A stretch of 26,868 nt of DNA from positions 1-26,868 of the forward strand of contig CAZPEM010000030.1 of the NCBI GenBank assembly GCA_964585575.1. Direction: 5' to 3'. This document shows, piece by piece, positions 8,199-16,436 of the stretch; the first letter of the stretch is position 1, and each line of letters starts with the position of its first letter. The position numbers and the translations under genes were made by a program. Source of the stretch: UBA4655 sp964585575 (GTDB lineage: Bacteria; Planctomycetota; Planctomycetia; Pirellulales; UBA1268). Under the pieces are notes generated by a model. It made no database searches, was not told the origin of the DNA, and saw only the letters and a program-made list of their open reading frames with translations.

Positions 8199-8310
8199 GA
8201 CGACACGATCACCGGAAACTTCAGGATACGGACACGGATTCGGCCGCTGCCGAGGACGGGCCGCGGCAGGCCGAGAACGACCGACAGCAGTATACACCGT
8301 GAACTGACGC

Positions 8311-8901
8311 TCAAGGCCGATTCGCCTGCCTGCGTGCCGCCCGGAGTTCGAACCGCCGCACGGCCTCCATGACCCTCGCCGTGATGTCGTCGGCCCCACC
8401 GAGCCCGTCGATGCTCTCGAGCTTTCCCTGTCGCTTGTAATACTCCAGCAACGGCGCCGTCTGGATCTCGAAGCTCTCGATCCGGCGGGAAAAAACGGCC
8501 GGGTCGTCGTCCTCCCGCTTTCGCATCGCCATCCGGCGGATGAGCTCGTCCCGCGGCACGGCCAGTTCGATCACGCCATCCACGCTCATCGCCTGCCGCT
8601 CGAGCATGTCGTCGAGGATCTCGGCCTGTGGCAACGTCCGCGGGAAACCGTCGAGCAGGCAGCCCCGCCGGCAGTCGGGCTCCTGCAGCCGCCTCTGCAC
8701 CATGCCGACGATCAACTGGTCGGGGACCAGCCGGCCGTGATCGACGAACCCCTTCGCCAGCACCCCTTCCGAGGTTCCCTCACGGATCGCCTTCCGGAGC
8801 ATCTCGCCCGTCGAGAGATGGGGGACGGCCAGATGCTCAACGAGCCGCTGACATTGGGTTCCCTTACCCGCGCCAGGCGGCCCGATCAGGATGATCCGCA
8901 T
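8311..8901 (-). CDS. adk: Adenylate kinase, short-LID form
   Basis: Interconverts ATP + AMP and 2 ADP. The 196-aa protein has the P-loop GPPGAGKGTQ (residues 8-17), the AMP-binding LSTGEMLR region and GCLLDGFPRTLPQAE. After IRRMAMRKREDD it goes straight to DPAVFSRRIESF, so the roughly 30-residue LID insertion of E. coli-type enzymes, with its zinc or hydrogen-bond cluster, is absent. This is the short variant. It starts 11 nt after secY. The ATG at 8901 is the only start consistent with the P-loop position. Confidence 0.95.
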   Translation of the reverse strand: MRIILIGPPGAGKGTQCQRLVEHLAVPHLSTGEMLRKAIREGTSEGVLAKGFVDHGRLVPDQLIVGMVQRRLQEPDCRRGCLLDGFPRTLPQAEILDDMLERQAMSVDGVIELAVPRDELIRRMAMRKREDDDPAVFSRRIESFEIQTAPLLEYYKRQGKLESIDGLGGADDITARVMEAVRRFELRAARRQANRP

Positions 8902-8912
8902 GAATGAGCCGC

Positions 8913-10274
8913 TCAGGTCTTTTCGAGAAGGCCGCTGTAGTTCCTCATCACGAGATGGCTGTCGATCTTCTGCACGAGGTCGAAGGCGACGCTCACGGCG
9001 ATCAACAAGCCGGTGCCGCCGTAAAAGCTCGCAATTTGTGCCGGTATCCCGAGCGCCCCGGCGACGATCGTCGGGATGATCGCCACGAGTGCCAGGAACG
9101 CCGCCCCGACGTACGTGATCCGCTCCATGACCCGCTCCAGATAATCGGCGGTCCGCTTGCCGGGCCGATACCCTGGAATGAAGGCCCCGAAATTCTTGAG
9201 GTTGTCGGCCATGTCCTTCGGATTGAACGTGATCGCCGTCCAGAAGTAGCAAAAGAAGTAGATCAGGACGACGTACAGCAGGTTGTAAAAGTACGACTGT
9301 CCGCGAGTGAACGAATCGTGCAGCGTCGCCAGGAACGAATTGCCGGGGTAGGCGCCGGCGAGATACTGAAACAGCATCTGCGGAAAGAGCAGCAGCGAAC
9401 TGGCGAAGATGATCGGCATGACGCCGGCCTGGTTCACCCGGAGCGGCAGGTACTGTCGCGTGCCACCGTAGACGCGTCGGCCGCGGACGTGCTTCGCGCT
9501 CTGCGTCGGAATCCGCCGCTGCCCCTGGGTCATGAACACCACCCCCGCGACCACTCCGACGAACAGGGCCGCCAGCACAAGCAGCGTCTCGACGCCCATC
9601 TTGCCGCCGGCGCCGCCGAGCTCCCAGCTCGTGTCGCTCGTGAGTTGCACGAGCGCGCTCGGCATCGCCGCGAGGATGCCCGCCATGATGAGCAGGCTGA
9701 TGCCGTTGCCGATCCCGAACTCGTCGATCTGTTCGCCGAGCCACATCAGGAAGATCGTTCCAGCGGTCATCGTCATCACCGCCACGAACTGCCACACCAG
9801 GGGAAGCCGCCCGTCGACGAGAAAGCTCGACTGGATGAGCGGCGTCTCGCCGACCCTGGTGGATGAGAGAAAGGCGACGTAGGCCCAGCTCTGCAGCAGG
9901 CAGATCAGCACGGTCGCGTAGCGAGTGTATTCATTGATCTTCTTGCGGCCGGCCTCCCCCTCCTTCTGGAGCCGTTCGAGCGGCGGCCAGACGGTGGCGA
10001 GCAGTTGGAAGATGATCGACGCCGAGATGTACGGCATGATCCCCAGGCCGAAGATGGTCGCCTGGGAGAGCTGGCTGGCCGAAAAGACGGCGACGGTCTT
10101 GAGCAGGTCGCTGACGCCCCCCGCCTCCTCCGCGAAGGCGGTCATCGCCTTCGGGTCGACGATCGGCAGCGGGACCTGCCAGCCGACGCGGTAGATCGCG
10201 AGCAGCCCCAGGGTGAGCAGGATCTTTTGTCGCAGCTCGGGGATCGTGAAGATGATTCGAAGTTTTTCGAACAC
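8913..10274 (-). CDS. secY: Protein translocase subunit SecY
   Basis: The central channel of the Sec translocon in the inner membrane, 453 aa, with about ten membrane segments. Recognisable stretches are the N-terminal FTIPELRQKILLT, the plug region, FGLGIMPYISASIIFQLL, the GIGNGISLLIMAGI loop and RPGKRTADYL in the late cytosolic loop needed for SecA function. It follows rplO by 71 nt, as in most spc operons. Confidence 0.96.
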   Translation of the reverse strand: MFEKLRIIFTIPELRQKILLTLGLLAIYRVGWQVPLPIVDPKAMTAFAEEAGGVSDLLKTVAVFSASQLSQATIFGLGIMPYISASIIFQLLATVWPPLERLQKEGEAGRKKINEYTRYATVLICLLQSWAYVAFLSSTRVGETPLIQSSFLVDGRLPLVWQFVAVMTMTAGTIFLMWLGEQIDEFGIGNGISLLIMAGILAAMPSALVQLTSDTSWELGGAGGKMGVETLLVLAALFVGVVAGVVFMTQGQRRIPTQSAKHVRGRRVYGGTRQYLPLRVNQAGVMPIIFASSLLLFPQMLFQYLAGAYPGNSFLATLHDSFTRGQSYFYNLLYVVLIYFFCYFWTAITFNPKDMADNLKNFGAFIPGYRPGKRTADYLERVMERITYVGAAFLALVAIIPTIVAGALGIPAQIASFYGGTGLLIAVSVAFDLVQKIDSHLVMRNYSGLLEKT

Positions 10275-10345
10275 GAGCGGGACTCCTGGATTGGCGGACG
10301 GCGGGCAACCGGCACGGCCGGCGATCTGCCGGCTCCGCCGACACC

Positions 10346-10855
10346 CTAGCCCCCCGCGGGCTTCTTACGCGATGCCTTTTTCTTCTGGTTCTTCACGACG
10401 GCGGCAGGCCCGGGCAGCTCCACGATGCTGCCCCCGGCCTCGACGATCTTGCGCTTCGCCTGCTCGCTGAAGCGGTGCGCCGACACTGTCAGAGCCTTTC
10501 CGATGTCGCCGTTGCCGAGAATCTTCACCTCATCGTAGACGCCCTTGGCCAGACCCTTTGCCTTCAGGCTCTCGGGAGTCACCGCCTCGCCGACGGCGAA
10601 TGCCGCGTCGATCGCAGAGACGTTCACGCCAATGATCGAACGGGCGAACTGGTTGTGAAATCCTCGCTTCGGGATCTGACGGATGATCGGCATCCGTCCC
10701 CCCTCGAAGATCGCCGGCGAACTCCAGCCGGCGAGTTGCCCCTGTCCTTTGTGGCCCCTGCCAGAGGTCTTGCCGCGTCCGGATCCGGGGCCGCGACCGA
10801 CCCGCAGCCGCTTGCGGTTCTTGTGAATGCCCTTGTTGACGTCGCTGAGTTTCAT
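10346..10855 (-). CDS. rplO: 50S ribosomal protein L15
   Basis: L15 (169 aa) joins late in large-subunit assembly. The Gly/Arg-rich N-terminal block (GRGPGSGRGKTSGRGHKGQ) and FEGGRMPIIRQIPKRGF are diagnostic. A Lys-rich tail (VKNQKKKASRKKPAGG) extends it beyond the common 145-150 aa. It follows rpsE directly: the 85-nt gap has no room for rpmD (L30), which usually lies here. Confidence 0.95.
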   Translation of the reverse strand: MKLSDVNKGIHKNRKRLRVGRGPGSGRGKTSGRGHKGQGQLAGWSSPAIFEGGRMPIIRQIPKRGFHNQFARSIIGVNVSAIDAAFAVGEAVTPESLKAKGLAKGVYDEVKILGNGDIGKALTVSAHRFSEQAKRKIVEAGGSIVELPGPAAVVKNQKKKASRKKPAGG

Positions 10856-10940
10856 GGCTCGTGTTTCGTGCTGGTGGGGTTCGTGAGGTTGATCCGTGGG
10901 ATTGATTCACCGCCGATGGAAGCGGTGTCGGTGCGGAAGG

Positions 10941-11450
10941 TCAGGAGAGGGAGACCCCTCGCAATCGCTCTACCTCCGACTTGGTCCGCAGCTGCTTGAG
11001 GGCGTCGATCGCGGCCTTGACGAGATTCACCGGATTGGTCGAGCCGTGGGCCTTCGAAAGCACGTCCTTGATACCAGCCCCCTCGCAGACCGCGCGAACG
11101 GCGGCGCCGGCGATGATGCCGGTGCCGGGGCTCGCCGGGAGCAGGATGACCTTCGCGGTGCCGGCGTGGCCCTCGACGCGATGCGGGATGGTTCCGGACT
11201 CGACGGGAATCTCGACCAGGTTTTTCATGCCGTCCTTGATCGCCTTCTCGACGGCCGGAGGGACCTCGTTGGCCTTGGCATACCCCACGCCCACTTTCCC
11301 GCGGCCGTTGCCGACCACCACGAGCCCGGCGAAGCTGAAGCGACGGCCGCCCTTCACGACGGTGGCACACCGCCGCACCTTCACGACGGTTTCGGTGAAT
11401 TCACCGGTACGCTGTTCTTTTCCCGGGTCTTTTCCCGATGTCGTCGCCAC
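10941..11450 (-). CDS. rpsE: 30S ribosomal protein S5
   Basis: S5 (169 aa) contributes to decoding fidelity and mRNA unwinding at the entry channel. The double-stranded-RNA-binding-like N-terminal domain (VVKVRRCATVVKGGRRFSFA) and the C-terminal domain (LLPASPGTGIIAG, then AGIKDVLSKAHGSTNPVNLV) are intact. It stands between rplR and rplO. Confidence 0.96.
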   Translation of the reverse strand: MATTSGKDPGKEQRTGEFTETVVKVRRCATVVKGGRRFSFAGLVVVGNGRGKVGVGYAKANEVPPAVEKAIKDGMKNLVEIPVESGTIPHRVEGHAGTAKVILLPASPGTGIIAGAAVRAVCEGAGIKDVLSKAHGSTNPVNLVKAAIDALKQLRTKSEVERLRGVSLS

Positions 11451-11554
11451 GTGTCGTTTCTCCGATTGGCTGGGGGGTTGTTCGCGGGGGGTGATTCGCT
11501 GGAAGGTGGTTTCGCTGATTCCTTGATCGCTGGACGGCCGGCGAGGGGCCGTCG

Positions 11555-11923
11555 TTAAAACTCGAGTCCGGCAGCCCTCGCCGCGTCGGCGAGCGCCGCC
11601 ACGCGGCCGTGGTAGCGGAAAGCCCCGCGGTCGAAGCAGACCTTCTTCACTCCCGCAGCCTGGGCCCGCTCGGCAACCGCCCGGCCGATCACCTCTGCGG
11701 CCTGGCGATTGCCTCCGAAGCCAAGGTCGTCGCGAAGCTGCTTGTCGAGCGAACTGGCCGAGGCGAGCGTGCGGCCCGTCGTGTCGTCGATCAGCTGGGC
11801 GTAAATGTGCTTGTGCGTGCGAAACACCGACAGCCGCGGCCTCTCGGCCGTCCCACGGATGTCCTTGCGGACCCGGAAACGCCGACGCTGCCGCTGTCGG
11901 AGGAGGGCTCGTTCGTGGCTCAT
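11555..11923 (-). CDS. rplR: 50S ribosomal protein L18
   Basis: L18 (122 aa) binds 5S rRNA in the central protuberance. Typical segments are RRFRVRKDIRGTAERPRLSV, FRTHKHIYAQLIDD and the C-terminal VCFDRGAFRYHGRVAALADA. Length is normal. Gaps of about 100 nt on either side carry no gene. Confidence 0.96.
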   Translation of the reverse strand: MSHERALLRQRQRRRFRVRKDIRGTAERPRLSVFRTHKHIYAQLIDDTTGRTLASASSLDKQLRDDLGFGGNRQAAEVIGRAVAERAQAAGVKKVCFDRGAFRYHGRVAALADAARAAGLEF

Positions 11924-12017
11924 GCTCGGATTCCTTCGTCGTGTCTGGCCTGGGTTCTCTGGATGAGCTTGTGGTGCGAAATGATTCGGGTCACAAAGAT
12001 TCCGATCACGATGCCGA

Positions 12018-12563
12018 TCACTTTGTGACGGCCTTGCCGGCCTTGCGGCGAACCTGCTCGTTCTCGTAGCGGATGCCCTTGCCCTTGTAGGGCTCCGGCT
12101 TCCGCAGGGCCCGAACCTCCGCCGCGAACTGGCCCACGAGCTGCTTGTCGATGCCCTTGATGGTGATGTGCGTCTGGTCGGGGCAGGTGACGGTGAGCCC
12201 CGGGGGAATCGGCACCTGGAGCTCGTTCGCGAACCCCACCCGCAGCTGGAGCACGTTCTTCTGCACTGCCGCGATGTATCCCACGCCTACGATCTCGAGC
12301 TTCTTTTCGTAGCCCTTGGAAACGCCCTCGACCATGTTGGCCACGAGCGCCCGCGTCAGGCCGTGCACCGCCCTGGACAGCCGGTTGTCGTCCTTCCTGG
12401 TGACGGCGATCTGGCCCGCCGACGGGTCTACCGAGACCGCCACGTTCGGATGCAGCTCGATCGCGAGCTTTCCGAGCGGCCCCTCGGCGTGGAGCCTGCC
12501 CGACTCGACGGACGCCTTGACGCCCTTCGGAATCGTGACCGGTGCCTTGCCCACTCGCGACAT
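12018..12563 (-). CDS. rplF: 50S ribosomal protein L6
   Basis: L6 (181 aa) lies near the GTPase-associated region. Both L6 repeats are present: the N-terminal MSRVGKAPVTIPKGV and the second repeat's ITIKGIDKQLVGQFAAEVR, ending with the signature PEPYKGKGIRYENEQVRRK. It is preceded by rpsH with a 40-nt gap. Confidence 0.97.
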   Translation of the reverse strand: MSRVGKAPVTIPKGVKASVESGRLHAEGPLGKLAIELHPNVAVSVDPSAGQIAVTRKDDNRLSRAVHGLTRALVANMVEGVSKGYEKKLEIVGVGYIAAVQKNVLQLRVGFANELQVPIPPGLTVTCPDQTHITIKGIDKQLVGQFAAEVRALRKPEPYKGKGIRYENEQVRRKAGKAVTK

Positions 12564-12603
12564 CGTTTCGCTCCCTTACGGATGATTCATCAAGGTTCGC
12601 TGA

Positions 12604-12999
12604 TTACCAAAGCTCACACAGCACTTCGCCGCCGAGCTTCCGTTGCCGGGCCTCCCGATCGCTCACGACCCCGCCGGAGGTCGAGAGAATCGAGATGCCA
12701 AGCCCGCCGAGCACCGGCCGCAGCCGGACGGACCGGCTGTAGACGCGGCGACCGGGCGAACTCACCCGCCGGATATGGCGAATGAGCCGCTCGCCGTTCG
12801 GTCCGTACTTCAGCTCCAACTGGAGCTGCGGAACCGGATCCGACTCCACTTCCTTCCAATCCCAAATGAACCCCTCGCGCTTCAGCACGTCCGCGACTCC
12901 GCGTTTCACCTTGGAGCTCGGGACCTCCACGGTGGCGCGTTCGACGCGTACGGCGTTCCGGATGCGTGTGAGCATGTCGGCGATCGGGTCGGTCATCAT
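12604..12999 (-). CDS. rpsH: 30S ribosomal protein S8
   Basis: S8 (131 aa) binds the central domain of 16S rRNA; in E. coli it also represses the spc operon. It begins MMTDPIADMLTRIRNA and ends with the signature region GGLGISILSTSGGVVSDREA. Two adjacent ATGs are possible (12999 and 12996). AGGA about 10 nt upstream suits the first. It follows rpsN by 16 nt. Confidence 0.95.
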   Translation of the reverse strand: MMTDPIADMLTRIRNAVRVERATVEVPSSKVKRGVADVLKREGFIWDWKEVESDPVPQLQLELKYGPNGERLIRHIRRVSSPGRRVYSRSVRLRPVLGGLGISILSTSGGVVSDREARQRKLGGEVLCELW

Positions 13000-13015
13000 G
13001 TGTCGTTGTTCCTGT

Positions 13016-13201
13016 CTACCAACTGGCTTTCCGAACCCCGGGAATGCAGCCCTGATCCGCGAGCTTCCTGAAGCAGATCCGGCAGATTCCGAACTTCCGA
13101 TACACCGCCCTCGGCCGGCCGCAGAGCATGCACCGATGAACGGCCCTGGTGGAGTATTTTGGCTTCCGCTTGGCTGCTGCGATCTTCGATTTGCTTGCCA
13201 T
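13016..13201 (-). CDS. rpsN: 30S ribosomal protein S14, type Z
   Basis: A 61-aa S14 of the short zinc-binding class. CMLCGRP and CRICFRKLAD provide C24, C27, C40 and C43. It ends IPGVRKASW, the standard C-terminus. It lies between rplE and rpsH, with 15-20 nt on either side. Confidence 0.96.
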   Translation of the reverse strand: MASKSKIAAAKRKPKYSTRAVHRCMLCGRPRAVYRKFGICRICFRKLADQGCIPGVRKASW

Positions 13202-13220
13202 GTCTTCGGTCGAGCCCGCT

Positions 13221-13832
13221 TCACGCGGCGGCGTCGGCCCCCTCCTCCTTCTTCAGCGGAACACCGAGCGCCCTGAGAAACAGCTTCGCCTCGTCGTCGT
13301 TTCGGGCCGTCGTCACGAGCGTGATGTTCATGCCCTGCGGCCGGGTGAACTTGTCGGGGTTGATCTCCGGAAACACCATCTGCTCCGACAGGCCGAGGCT
13401 GTAGTTGCCATGCCCGTCGAAGGCGGTGCTCGACAAGCCTCGGAAGTCACGGACCCGCGGGAGGGCCAGCGACACGAGGCGGTCGAGAAACTCCCACATC
13501 CTCCGGCCCCGCAGCGTCACCTTGCAGCCGATCGGGAGGTTCTCGCGAAGCTTGAAGCCCGAAACGGCCGCCTTCGACAGCGTCGCGACCGGCTTTTGGC
13601 CGGTGATCTGCGCGAGGGCCCCGAGAGCCTCCTCGAGGTACTTCTTCTCGGTGACCGCAACACCCACGCCCATGCTCACGACGATCTTCTCCAGCGAGGG
13701 GACCGCGTGCGGATTGGTCCGCCCGAGGTCCTTCGCCAGCTGCTGGCGGACCGTCGTCATGTAGTGTTCGAGGAGCCTCGGAGCCCCCCCGGCCGCGGCG
13801 GCCGACGCCTTTTGTGTCGTTCTCTTTGCCAT
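13221..13832 (-). CDS. rplE: 50S ribosomal protein L5
   Basis: L5 (203 aa) links 5S rRNA to the large subunit and contacts P-site tRNA. Diagnostic segments are SLEKIVVSMGVGVA, KLRENLPIGCKVTLRG, MWEFLDRLVSLALPRVRDFRG and the C-terminal PQGMNITLVTTARNDDEAK. Short Ala-rich stretches extend both ends. It is separated from rplX by 100 nt. Confidence 0.96.
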   Translation of the reverse strand: MAKRTTQKASAAAAGGAPRLLEHYMTTVRQQLAKDLGRTNPHAVPSLEKIVVSMGVGVAVTEKKYLEEALGALAQITGQKPVATLSKAAVSGFKLRENLPIGCKVTLRGRRMWEFLDRLVSLALPRVRDFRGLSSTAFDGHGNYSLGLSEQMVFPEINPDKFTRPQGMNITLVTTARNDDEAKLFLRALGVPLKKEEGADAAA

Positions 13833-13932
13833 CAGTTACCAGCCTGTCTTCCCGTCTGCCTTTTCGATCCGGTGTTTTGTCCGATTTCTGTTCGTTCGTT
13901 CTCTGTCGTCCCGCCCTGCGCCGACGGCCGCT

Positions 13933-14313
13933 TCAACGCCCGCCGGTCTTCGCAACCGCCTTCTTCGTGCGCGGAGGACGGATCGAGCCCATCTCAGCGT
14001 TGCACTTCTTGCACACTCTCACCTTGCTGCCATCCGCGGCAACCTTCACGCCGATCCGCGTGGCCGCACCGCATGAGGGGCAGACGATCAACACGTTGGA
14101 GGCGTCGATCGGCATCTCCTTGGACAGCCGCCCGCCCTGCGGGTTCTTCTGGCTCCGCTTCATGTGGCGGTAGACACGGTTGACCCCCTCGACGACGAGC
14201 TTCGCCGCCCCGCCGCCGACCGTCTTCGCAGGGCGGACGGAAAGCACCTTCGCCCGCGTGCCGCGGTCGTTGCCGGAGCGAACCTCGACGAGATCTCCCG
14301 ATCGGATGAACAT
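13933..14313 (-). CDS. rplX: 50S ribosomal protein L24 with zinc ribbon
   Basis: L24 (126 aa) initiates large-subunit assembly. The KOW motif is at the N-terminus (GDLVEVRSGNDRGTRAKVL). The C-terminal part has a four-cysteine ribbon, C78PSC81 and C101KKC104, as in many bacterial L24. The ATG overlaps the rplN stop by one base (TGATG), which suggests translational coupling. Confidence 0.95.
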   Translation of the reverse strand: MFIRSGDLVEVRSGNDRGTRAKVLSVRPAKTVGGGAAKLVVEGVNRVYRHMKRSQKNPQGGRLSKEMPIDASNVLIVCPSCGAATRIGVKVAADGSKVRVCKKCNAEMGSIRPPRTKKAVAKTGGR

Positions 14314-14681
14314 CACACCACCTCGCTCGCGAGACTGACGATTTTCATGAAATTGCGGTCGCGAAGCTCCCTCGCCACCGCACCGAAGATGCGGGTGCCC
14401 TTGGGATTCTTCTCGTTGTCGATGATGACACAGGCGTTCGAATCGAACCGCACGTAGCTGCCGTCCTCCCGTCGGGTCGGCTTCTTGCACCGCACGATCA
14501 CTGCCTTCACGACCGCCTTCTTCTTCACGTCGCTTCCGGGAATGACGCTCTTGACCGAGCAGACGATGATGTCGCCCAGGCCGGCCACGCGCCGCTTGCT
14601 GCCGCCGAGCACCTTGAAGCACATCACTTCCTTGGCGCCCGTGTTGTCGGCCACGTTGAGCCGTGTCTGCATCTGGATCAT
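14313..14681 (-). CDS. rplN: 50S ribosomal protein L14
   Basis: L14 (122 aa) forms part of an inter-subunit bridge. It begins MIQMQTRLNVADNTGAKEVM and carries the signature region DNACVIIDNEKNPKGTRIFG; length is exactly that of the family. Its start overlaps the rpsQ stop by 4 nt (ATGA), and its stop overlaps the rplX start by one base. Confidence 0.97.
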   Translation of the reverse strand: MIQMQTRLNVADNTGAKEVMCFKVLGGSKRRVAGLGDIIVCSVKSVIPGSDVKKKAVVKAVIVRCKKPTRREDGSYVRFDSNACVIIDNEKNPKGTRIFGAVARELRDRNFMKIVSLASEVV

Positions 14682-15037
14682 GTTCCGCTCCCTTCGGCCT
14701 CACGGCCGGTGACGGCTGCCTCCTCGGCCTTCGCCGCGCCCTCCCGCATCTTCGTCGCACGGGCGCCGGAACGGAGCGAGGCGACATCGACGGCCGTGCT
14801 CTTCGCGACGACCCGAACGAGTTCCCACCGCTTCAGCCGGCTGCGGGGCGGGCACTCCACGATCTCGACGGTGTCGCCGAGGGCCGAAGCCTCGTTTTCG
14901 TCGTGAACGTGGCAGACCGTCCGACGATGCTGGATCCTGCCATACTTGGGATGGCGCACGATGCGAGGAACCTCCACCCGCCGCGTCTTGCTCGACGCGG
15001 CGCTCGTGACGGTTCCGGTGACGACTCTCTTGGGCAT
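14678..15037 (-). CDS. rpsQ: 30S ribosomal protein S17 with C-terminal extension
   Basis: S17 is a primary 16S rRNA binder. The OB-fold core is clear: GTVTSAASSKTRRVEV, HPKYGRIQHRRT, then the signature GDTVEIVECPPRSRLKRW. At 119 aa it exceeds the usual 80-90 aa through a charged tail of about 30 residues (from SLRSGARATKMREG onward). The stop overlaps the rplN start (ATGA). Confidence 0.94.
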   Translation of the reverse strand: MPKRVVTGTVTSAASSKTRRVEVPRIVRHPKYGRIQHRRTVCHVHDENEASALGDTVEIVECPPRSRLKRWELVRVVAKSTAVDVASLRSGARATKMREGAAKAEEAAVTGREAEGSGT

Positions 15038-15072
15038 GGGGGTTTTCTCTCGGACGGCTTCCTTGGGATGTT

Positions 15073-15312
15073 TCAGGTCTTCGCGGCCGTGGCCGCCGCG
15101 GAAGAAGAGGCCTGCTGACGGGCCCGCTCGCGCTCAGCCAGAATCGTCTGGCACCGCGCGATCAGGCGGCGACTGTTTCGGATTTCCGTCGGGGCGGCGA
15201 GCTTTTCCTTCTGCGCCTGCACCCGAAGCTTGAAGAGGGACTCTGCGGCGTCCTTCCAGACGAGCCGGATCTGCTCGTCGCTCATCTCTCGGATTTCCCT
15301 GGCTTTGTTCAT
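15073..15312 (-). CDS. rpmC: 50S ribosomal protein L29
   Basis: L29 (79 aa) sits at the peptide exit tunnel. The family pattern is clear: two helices with EIREMSDEQIRLVWKDAAES, LFKLRVQAQKEKL and RNSRRLIARCQTILAERE. A short Ala/Ser-rich tail follows. It lies 63 nt after rplP and 35 nt before rpsQ. Confidence 0.94.
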   Translation of the reverse strand: MNKAREIREMSDEQIRLVWKDAAESLFKLRVQAQKEKLAAPTEIRNSRRLIARCQTILAERERARQQASSSAAATAAKT

Positions 15313-15375
15313 CTGCGGGCCTTGCTTATCTGGGGAGCTTGCTCATCTCGGGGGCTTCGATTCCTACACCGACTC

Positions 15376-15792
15376 CTACATCGACCGACGCTTCACGAAC
15401 CGAACCCTGACCGGCATCTTGTGCGCGAGCCGAGCCAGGCAGACGCGGGCCGCCTCCTCGGTGACGCCGGCGATCTCATAGAGAATCGTGCCCGGCTTGA
15501 CGACCGCAGCCCAATACTCCGGCTCGCCCTTGCCCTTGCCCATTCGGGTTTCGAGCGGGATCGAAGTGATCGACTTGTGAGGAAACACCCGCACGAACAA
15601 GCGGCCCTCGGTGCGCAGGTATTGCTGCGCCGCGATGCGGCCCGCCTCGATCGTCGCGGCCGGCAGCCACCCCGGCTGCTCGGCCTGGAGGCCGAACTCG
15701 CCGAAGACGACGCGGTTGCCGCGGGTGGCGTCACCTCTTATACGACCTCTTTGGCTTTTTCGGTGCTTGACCCTCTTGGGCATCAGCGCCAT
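15376..15792 (-). CDS. rplP: 50S ribosomal protein L16
   Basis: L16 (138 aa) is essential for tRNA positioning in the A and P sites. It begins MALMPKRVKHRKSQRGRIRG, with later FGEFGLQA, RIAAQQYLR and GKGKGEPEYWAAVVKPG. The conserved start MPKRVKHRK lies inside the 3' end of rpsC in another frame, so the two genes overlap by 62 nt (53 nt if the inner ATG at 15783 is used). The overlap is genuine because both reading frames are recognisable there. Confidence 0.95.
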   Translation of the reverse strand: MALMPKRVKHRKSQRGRIRGDATRGNRVVFGEFGLQAEQPGWLPAATIEAGRIAAQQYLRTEGRLFVRVFPHKSITSIPLETRMGKGKGEPEYWAAVVKPGTILYEIAGVTEEAARVCLARLAHKMPVRVRFVKRRSM

Positions 15793-16426
15793 CGCCAGTC
15801 TCCTCGTACATGCCTTGGTTGACCCACACCTGAACCCCGATGTTGCCCTGCGCCGTGGGAGCCTCGCAGAAGCCGTAGTCGATCTTCGCCCGGAGCGTCG
15901 AAAGCGGCATCGCGCCCGCGATCGCCTTCTCGCACCGAGACATCTCCGCCCCGCCAAGCCGGCCCGAAAGCTGGATCTTCACCCCCTTCGCGCCGGCGTC
16001 CATCGTCGTGTCCATCGCCCGCTTTATCGTGCGGCGAAACGCTGCCCGCTTCGCCAACTGGTCGGCGATGTCTTCAGCGACGAGTTGCGCCTGAATCTCC
16101 GGCCGGGCCACCTCCTCGACCTTGAGATTCACACGCCGGCCGAGCAGGTCCTGAAGCTCTCCCTGGAGCTTGTCCACGGCCTCGCCCTTCCGGCCGATGA
16201 TGACGCCGGGCCTGGCCGAGTGGAGGATCACCTTCACCTCGTCCCGGGTCCGCTCGATCTCCACCTTCGGGATCGCGGCCTGACGGTAGGTCTTCTTGAG
16301 GAACTGCCGGACCTTGAAGTCCTCCATGAGGAGATCCCGGAATTCCTTCTTCGACGCATACCAGCGGCTCTTCCAGGGCTCCGTGATGCCCGTGCGAAAA
16401 CCGACCGGATTGACTTTCTGGCCCAT
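15731..16426 (-). CDS. rpsC: 30S ribosomal protein S3
   Basis: S3 (231 aa) forms the mRNA entry site and helicase. It begins MGQKVNPVGFRTGITEPWKS, with a KH domain (RPGVIIGRKGEAVDKL) and the C-terminal domain (GVKIQLSGRLGGAEMSR, then LRAKIDYGFCEA, GVQVWVNQG). After the conserved end comes a Lys/Gln-rich tail (AQEGQAPKKPKRSYKR) that runs on into rplP. It is 10 nt after rplV. Confidence 0.96.
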   Translation of the reverse strand: MGQKVNPVGFRTGITEPWKSRWYASKKEFRDLLMEDFKVRQFLKKTYRQAAIPKVEIERTRDEVKVILHSARPGVIIGRKGEAVDKLQGELQDLLGRRVNLKVEEVARPEIQAQLVAEDIADQLAKRAAFRRTIKRAMDTTMDAGAKGVKIQLSGRLGGAEMSRCEKAIAGAMPLSTLRAKIDYGFCEAPTAQGNIGVQVWVNQGMYEETGDGADAQEGQAPKKPKRSYKR

Positions 16427-16436
16427 GGTTCGATTC

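Noticed and set aside
8289..8294. A TATACT box before map as an internal promoter
   Set aside because: A good -10-like match, but no -35 at proper spacing and no extended -10; not listed as a feature.
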